Shown in pieces: positions 60,157 through 64,000 of a stretch of DNA of 64,000 nt (position 1 is its first letter; every line of letters begins with the position of its first letter). The notes under the pieces are model-generated. The model saw only the letters and a program-made list of their open reading frames with translations, was not told the DNA's origin and searched no databases. Source of the stretch: Sandaracinaceae bacterium. Lineage in GTDB: Bacteria > Myxococcota_A > Polyangia > Polyangiales > JADJQN01. Location of the stretch: NCBI GenBank assembly GCA_016712745.1, contig JADJQN010000003.1:1674001-1738000 (forward strand), read 5' to 3'. The translations under genes were made by a program, and so were the position numbers.

Positions 60157-61212
60157 TTAGTGCTTACGTCCGCGCGGGCGACGCGATGAACCGATACGTG
60201 CGTGCGAAACTTCAACGCGCACGTCGGGCTGTTCCGTTTGCACGTAGCTGCCAATCCACACGTGGTACATGCCTGGCGGCGCGGTCGGGTAGGTGAGCGC
60301 GGGACGATTGCCGTCCGTATCGTCATTGCAGCGCCATTCTCCATCGGGACCAATCACGACGAGTGTCGTGTCTTGATTGCTCTCCGCCTCGGCAACGGAA
60401 ATGCGGAACTGACTCTCGGCCGCTGCCAACGTGAAGTTGAGGTCCGGGCGAAGAGCAATCCATCCAGGACACAGACTCCCCGGATTCGATGTGCGCGCTT
60501 GAATGCTTCCTCCAGCCACAGCTTCGACGCGCACAGGATTTGGCGAGAAGTGCTCGCGCAGCTCGTAAGCGCCGGCTCCTGGAATGCCGTTCACTTCTAG
60601 TTGCTGCATCTCGCCGCCGGGGATACGCGTGCGGGATGCGGTAACGGTCAGCGAGCCGTGGACCTGCGTGCCCGCGCTATAGCTGCCGACCCACACGTTG
60701 TAGAGGCCGGGCGGCGCGTTTTCGAAATCGAGACCTGGGTTGGTCTGATACGTGTCGTCGGCGCACGCCCACGTGCCATTGGGACGATTGATGATGAGCG
60801 TCGTGTCACCCGCCTGGGCTTCCATGAAGATGCGCAAGAAAGGCATCGCCGACGTTACACGCAGGTTGAAGTCTGGGCGTGCGGTCACAAAGCCCGTGCA
60901 CGGACCGATGTTCGCTTCACGCACTTGAAACGGTCCGCCGGAGTTCACTTCGACCGTGAGCGGGTCGGGTGCGAATGTCGCCGCGATGACGCGTTCGCCA
61001 AAGTTGGGCGCGCCGGTCACGTTGAGCGTTGCGGGCCCTGCGGCTTGGGGCTTGGGCGGAAGAACAGGCACGGGCGGCGCAGTTGAAGCCGGCGGCGGTG
61101 CTGTCGGCGCCGGTGGGGGATTGAGGAGCTCTTTGATGCGCTGGCATCCCGACATAAGAACGCCAAAAACCGAAAGGGCGAGTATCAACCGTTGAAGAGT
61201 GCGCTTGTCCAT
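60157..61212 (-). CDS. Lipoprotein with two repeated beta-domains
   Basis: A 351-aa lipoprotein started at MDKRTLQRLI (an ATG 9 bp upstream is equally possible); lipobox VLMSGC (Cys23). After a Pro/Ala linker come two copies of a domain of about 130 residues: TFAPDPLTVEVNSGGPFQVREAN ... DTTLIINRPNGTWACADDT ... PPGLYNVWVGSY, and HFSPNPVRVEAVAGGSIQARTSN ... DTTLVVIGPDGEWRCNDDT ... PPGMYHVWIGSY. The core DTTLxxxxPxGxWxCxDDT resembles extracellular PPC-like or cyanobacterial-type repeats. C-terminus is basic (RRPRGRKH). Only 30 bp separate its start from that of the divergent GH5 gene. Confidence 0.8.
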   Translation of the reverse strand: MDKRTLQRLILALSVFGVLMSGCQRIKELLNPPPAPTAPPPASTAPPVPVLPPKPQAAGPATLNVTGAPNFGERVIAATFAPDPLTVEVNSGGPFQVREANIGPCTGFVTARPDFNLRVTSAMPFLRIFMEAQAGDTTLIINRPNGTWACADDTYQTNPGLDFENAPPGLYNVWVGSYSAGTQVHGSLTVTASRTRIPGGEMQQLEVNGIPGAGAYELREHFSPNPVRVEAVAGGSIQARTSNPGSLCPGWIALRPDLNFTLAAAESQFRISVAEAESNQDTTLVVIGPDGEWRCNDDTDGNRPALTYPTAPPGMYHVWIGSYVQTEQPDVRVEVSHARIGSSRRPRGRKH

Positions 61213-61242
61213 CGTGGCCATCCGGTTTCTAGTACACAATCA

Positions 61243-62430
61243 GTGAATCTCACCCCAATTAAGTGTCTGTGTATTGGGATCATTTGCGCAAGCTATTGCC
61301 TAAGCGCGTGCGCTTCGCCAGACGTTCCGTTCGTTTCGGGGCAGTATTGTGAAGTGCCACGCATGACCAACAACGCTCTTGTGTCCGTCGATTCGAACGG
61401 CCAGTTCGTCCAAAACGGCGAAACGTTCGTTCCCCAAGGCGTGTGCAGCTATCCCCTGCTCGAGCTTGCTGGCCGCAACGAGATGCAATCGGTGCACGAC
61501 ATCTTCCGCCAGGCGAGCGACCTCGGCCGACCGGTCGTACGTACCAACGCCTTCTTCGATGGGGGCGAGAGTGTTGCGCGTATCCGCAACGACGATGGGT
61601 CGCTGCGAGAGGAAGGTTTACAAGGCCTCGACCGTTTGCTCGCTGCGGCAGCGGAAGACGGCGTCTCGCTCATCCTGTCTCTGACGAACAACTGGCACGA
61701 CTATGGAGGCGCCGAAGCCATCTTGCGAGCGGTTGCACCGGGTGAGTCACTCCCGAAGGATGCGTTTTGGACGGATAGCCGAGCGGTAGCCATGCAACGG
61801 GCTTACATCGACACGCTCGTTATGCGCACCAACACGGTCAACGGGCGCGCATACAAAAGTGATCCGACGGTGTTCGCGTGGGAGCTTGCCAACGAAGCTC
61901 GTTGTGACGACAGCTCGCTTTGCGCACCAGACACGCTCGTCGTGTGGGCTCGCACGATGGCGACGCAGGTGCGAGCGGCGGGCGCCGCGCAACTCGTCGC
62001 GTGGGGCGGCATTGGCTATCTCGGTGAGCACGGCGAAGATCTGGAAGCACTTGCCTCTGATGGCGCGGTCGACGTGCTTACAGTGCACATGTATCCCATG
62101 GCGCGCCTCGACACCGACTCCACGGCCGCTCGTATTTTGCGCTACGTGACCGGCGCGGGAGTTGGCGCAAGCCGTGTGCGGGACGCGGGGCGCCTCGCTC
62201 GTCGCTATGGAGCCGCAATGCTGATCGAAGAGTTCGGTTGGCGACCGCTTCTTGACGACCGCGACAACGAGCGTGCCCTCGTCGTTCGTGAATGGGTCGC
62301 TGCTGCGCAGGAAGAAGGCATCGGAACATTTCCTTGGATGATCGGTGAGCCGAATCGCCCGGATTACGACGGGTTTTTGATACGTCCGGACGAAGACGTT
62401 TTGACCGCAGCAGTTTTACGCTGCTTGTGA
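61243..62430 (+). CDS. GH5-family glycosidase lipoprotein (endo-mannanase-like)
   Basis: A 395-aa lipoprotein with lipobox LSAC (Cys23) when started at the GTG 61,243; an ATG 51 bp upstream overlaps the divergent gene. DPTVFAWELANEAR (Glu218, acid/base) and AMLIEEFGW (Glu330, nucleophile) are the GH5 catalytic strands; overall layout and segments resemble GH5_7 beta-mannanases, which usually have NEPR where this has NEAR. Predicted action is hydrolysis of mannan-type polysaccharide outside the cell. Confidence 0.85.
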   Translation: MNLTPIKCLCIGIICASYCLSACASPDVPFVSGQYCEVPRMTNNALVSVDSNGQFVQNGETFVPQGVCSYPLLELAGRNEMQSVHDIFRQASDLGRPVVRTNAFFDGGESVARIRNDDGSLREEGLQGLDRLLAAAAEDGVSLILSLTNNWHDYGGAEAILRAVAPGESLPKDAFWTDSRAVAMQRAYIDTLVMRTNTVNGRAYKSDPTVFAWELANEARCDDSSLCAPDTLVVWARTMATQVRAAGAAQLVAWGGIGYLGEHGEDLEALASDGAVDVLTVHMYPMARLDTDSTAARILRYVTGAGVGASRVRDAGRLARRYGAAMLIEEFGWRPLLDDRDNERALVVREWVAAAQEEGIGTFPWMIGEPNRPDYDGFLIRPDEDVLTAAVLRCL

Positions 62431-62469
62431 CTGGTCATGCACTAGGCCGGAGACTACATTCCGTCGGGC

Positions 62470-63915
<1,446 letters not shown>

Positions 63916-63918
63916 ACG

Positions 63919-64000
63919 ATGACGCGTAGAAACCTCGAATCTCTCATCGATCTCGGCGGACAAATCGTGGAGCGCGCGCGCAAAGCAGGCGCGGACATGG
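63919..64000 (+). CDS. pmbA: Start of TldE/PmbA (cut by the window end)
   Basis: The last 82 bases encode MTRRNLESLIDLGGQIVERARKAGADM in the right frame after tldD. The usual TldE N-terminus has a helix of this type (ERARKAGAD), and the gene order tldD-tldE is conserved. Truncated; no active-site residues are inside the window. Confidence 0.75.
   Translation, partial: MTRRNLESLIDLGGQIVERARKAGADM

Overview
The window reads as a piece of a chromosome from a large-genome, lipoprotein-rich member of the Myxococcota (inference). The basis is moderately high GC and more than twenty secreted lipoproteins with Asp/Ala/Gly-rich (DAG-type) linkers and Cys-rich modules. It also has a Ser/Thr kinase with zinc-ribbon and PEGA domains, a receiver-PATAN-TPR protein, a VIT/VWA protein with an AgmX/TonB-like tail, and a sigma-54-like promoter. 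No rRNA, tRNA, CRISPR array, prophage or transposase gene was found.

Layout. 1-1.3 kb: the end of a broken membrane/glycosyltransferase-type gene carrying an in-frame TAG, then a small winged-helix protein. 1.4-8.3 kb: three consecutive lipoproteins, each with exactly seven FG-GAP-like repeats, and a fourth unrelated lipoprotein. 8.5-17.4 kb: an SDR-CPBP fusion, an SGNH hydrolase, Kazal-domain lipoproteins, an exported adenosine deaminase, a 51-aa membrane protein behind a sigma-54-like promoter, and two families of REP-like intergenic repeats. 18-21.3 kb: housekeeping block rpsO-pnp-dut on the minus strand, with a readable promoter and terminators. 21.4-35 kb: a cupredoxin lipoprotein, DppA peptidase, a J-domain/MshEN-like protein, a methyltransferase, the VWA and SPFH proteins, and a kinase overlapping a CAP-domain lipoprotein. 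34.7-39.2 kb: a run of minus-strand lipoproteins and very small genes, one of them a Lys-rich ORF with an apparent frameshift. 39.5-45 kb: AI-2E transporter, YihY, HicB-like protein, FAD/Rieske oxidoreductase, ychF. 45.0-46.2 kb: a 1.2-kb C-rich island with no convincing gene. 46.2-50.3 kb: universal stress protein, hydrolase, receiver-PATAN protein, and a perfect 57-bp palindrome. 50.5-55.3 kb: crotonase, thiolase, and a three-gene UDP-sugar cluster like wbpB-wbpD-wbpE, with ATGA overlaps. 55.3-64 kb: TerB-like protein, a 1211-aa lipoprotein joining beta-sandwich repeats to a seven-repeat FG-GAP propeller, more lipoproteins, a GH5 mannanase-like lipoprotein, and tldD with the start of pmbA/tldE.

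How it works together. Most accessory genes build a cell-surface or extracellular layer: propeller lipoproteins, Kazal-type putative protease inhibitors, PPC-like domains, a CAP protein, a cupredoxin, and a nucleoside- and a glycan-processing enzyme. The sequence shows modules moving between genes: the seven-repeat propeller and the beta-sandwich repeat occur separately and also fused in one 1211-aa protein. The strongest candidates for something undescribed are that surface-protein family and the unexplained C-rich island at 45,008-46,242, which could be a large minus-strand RNA.
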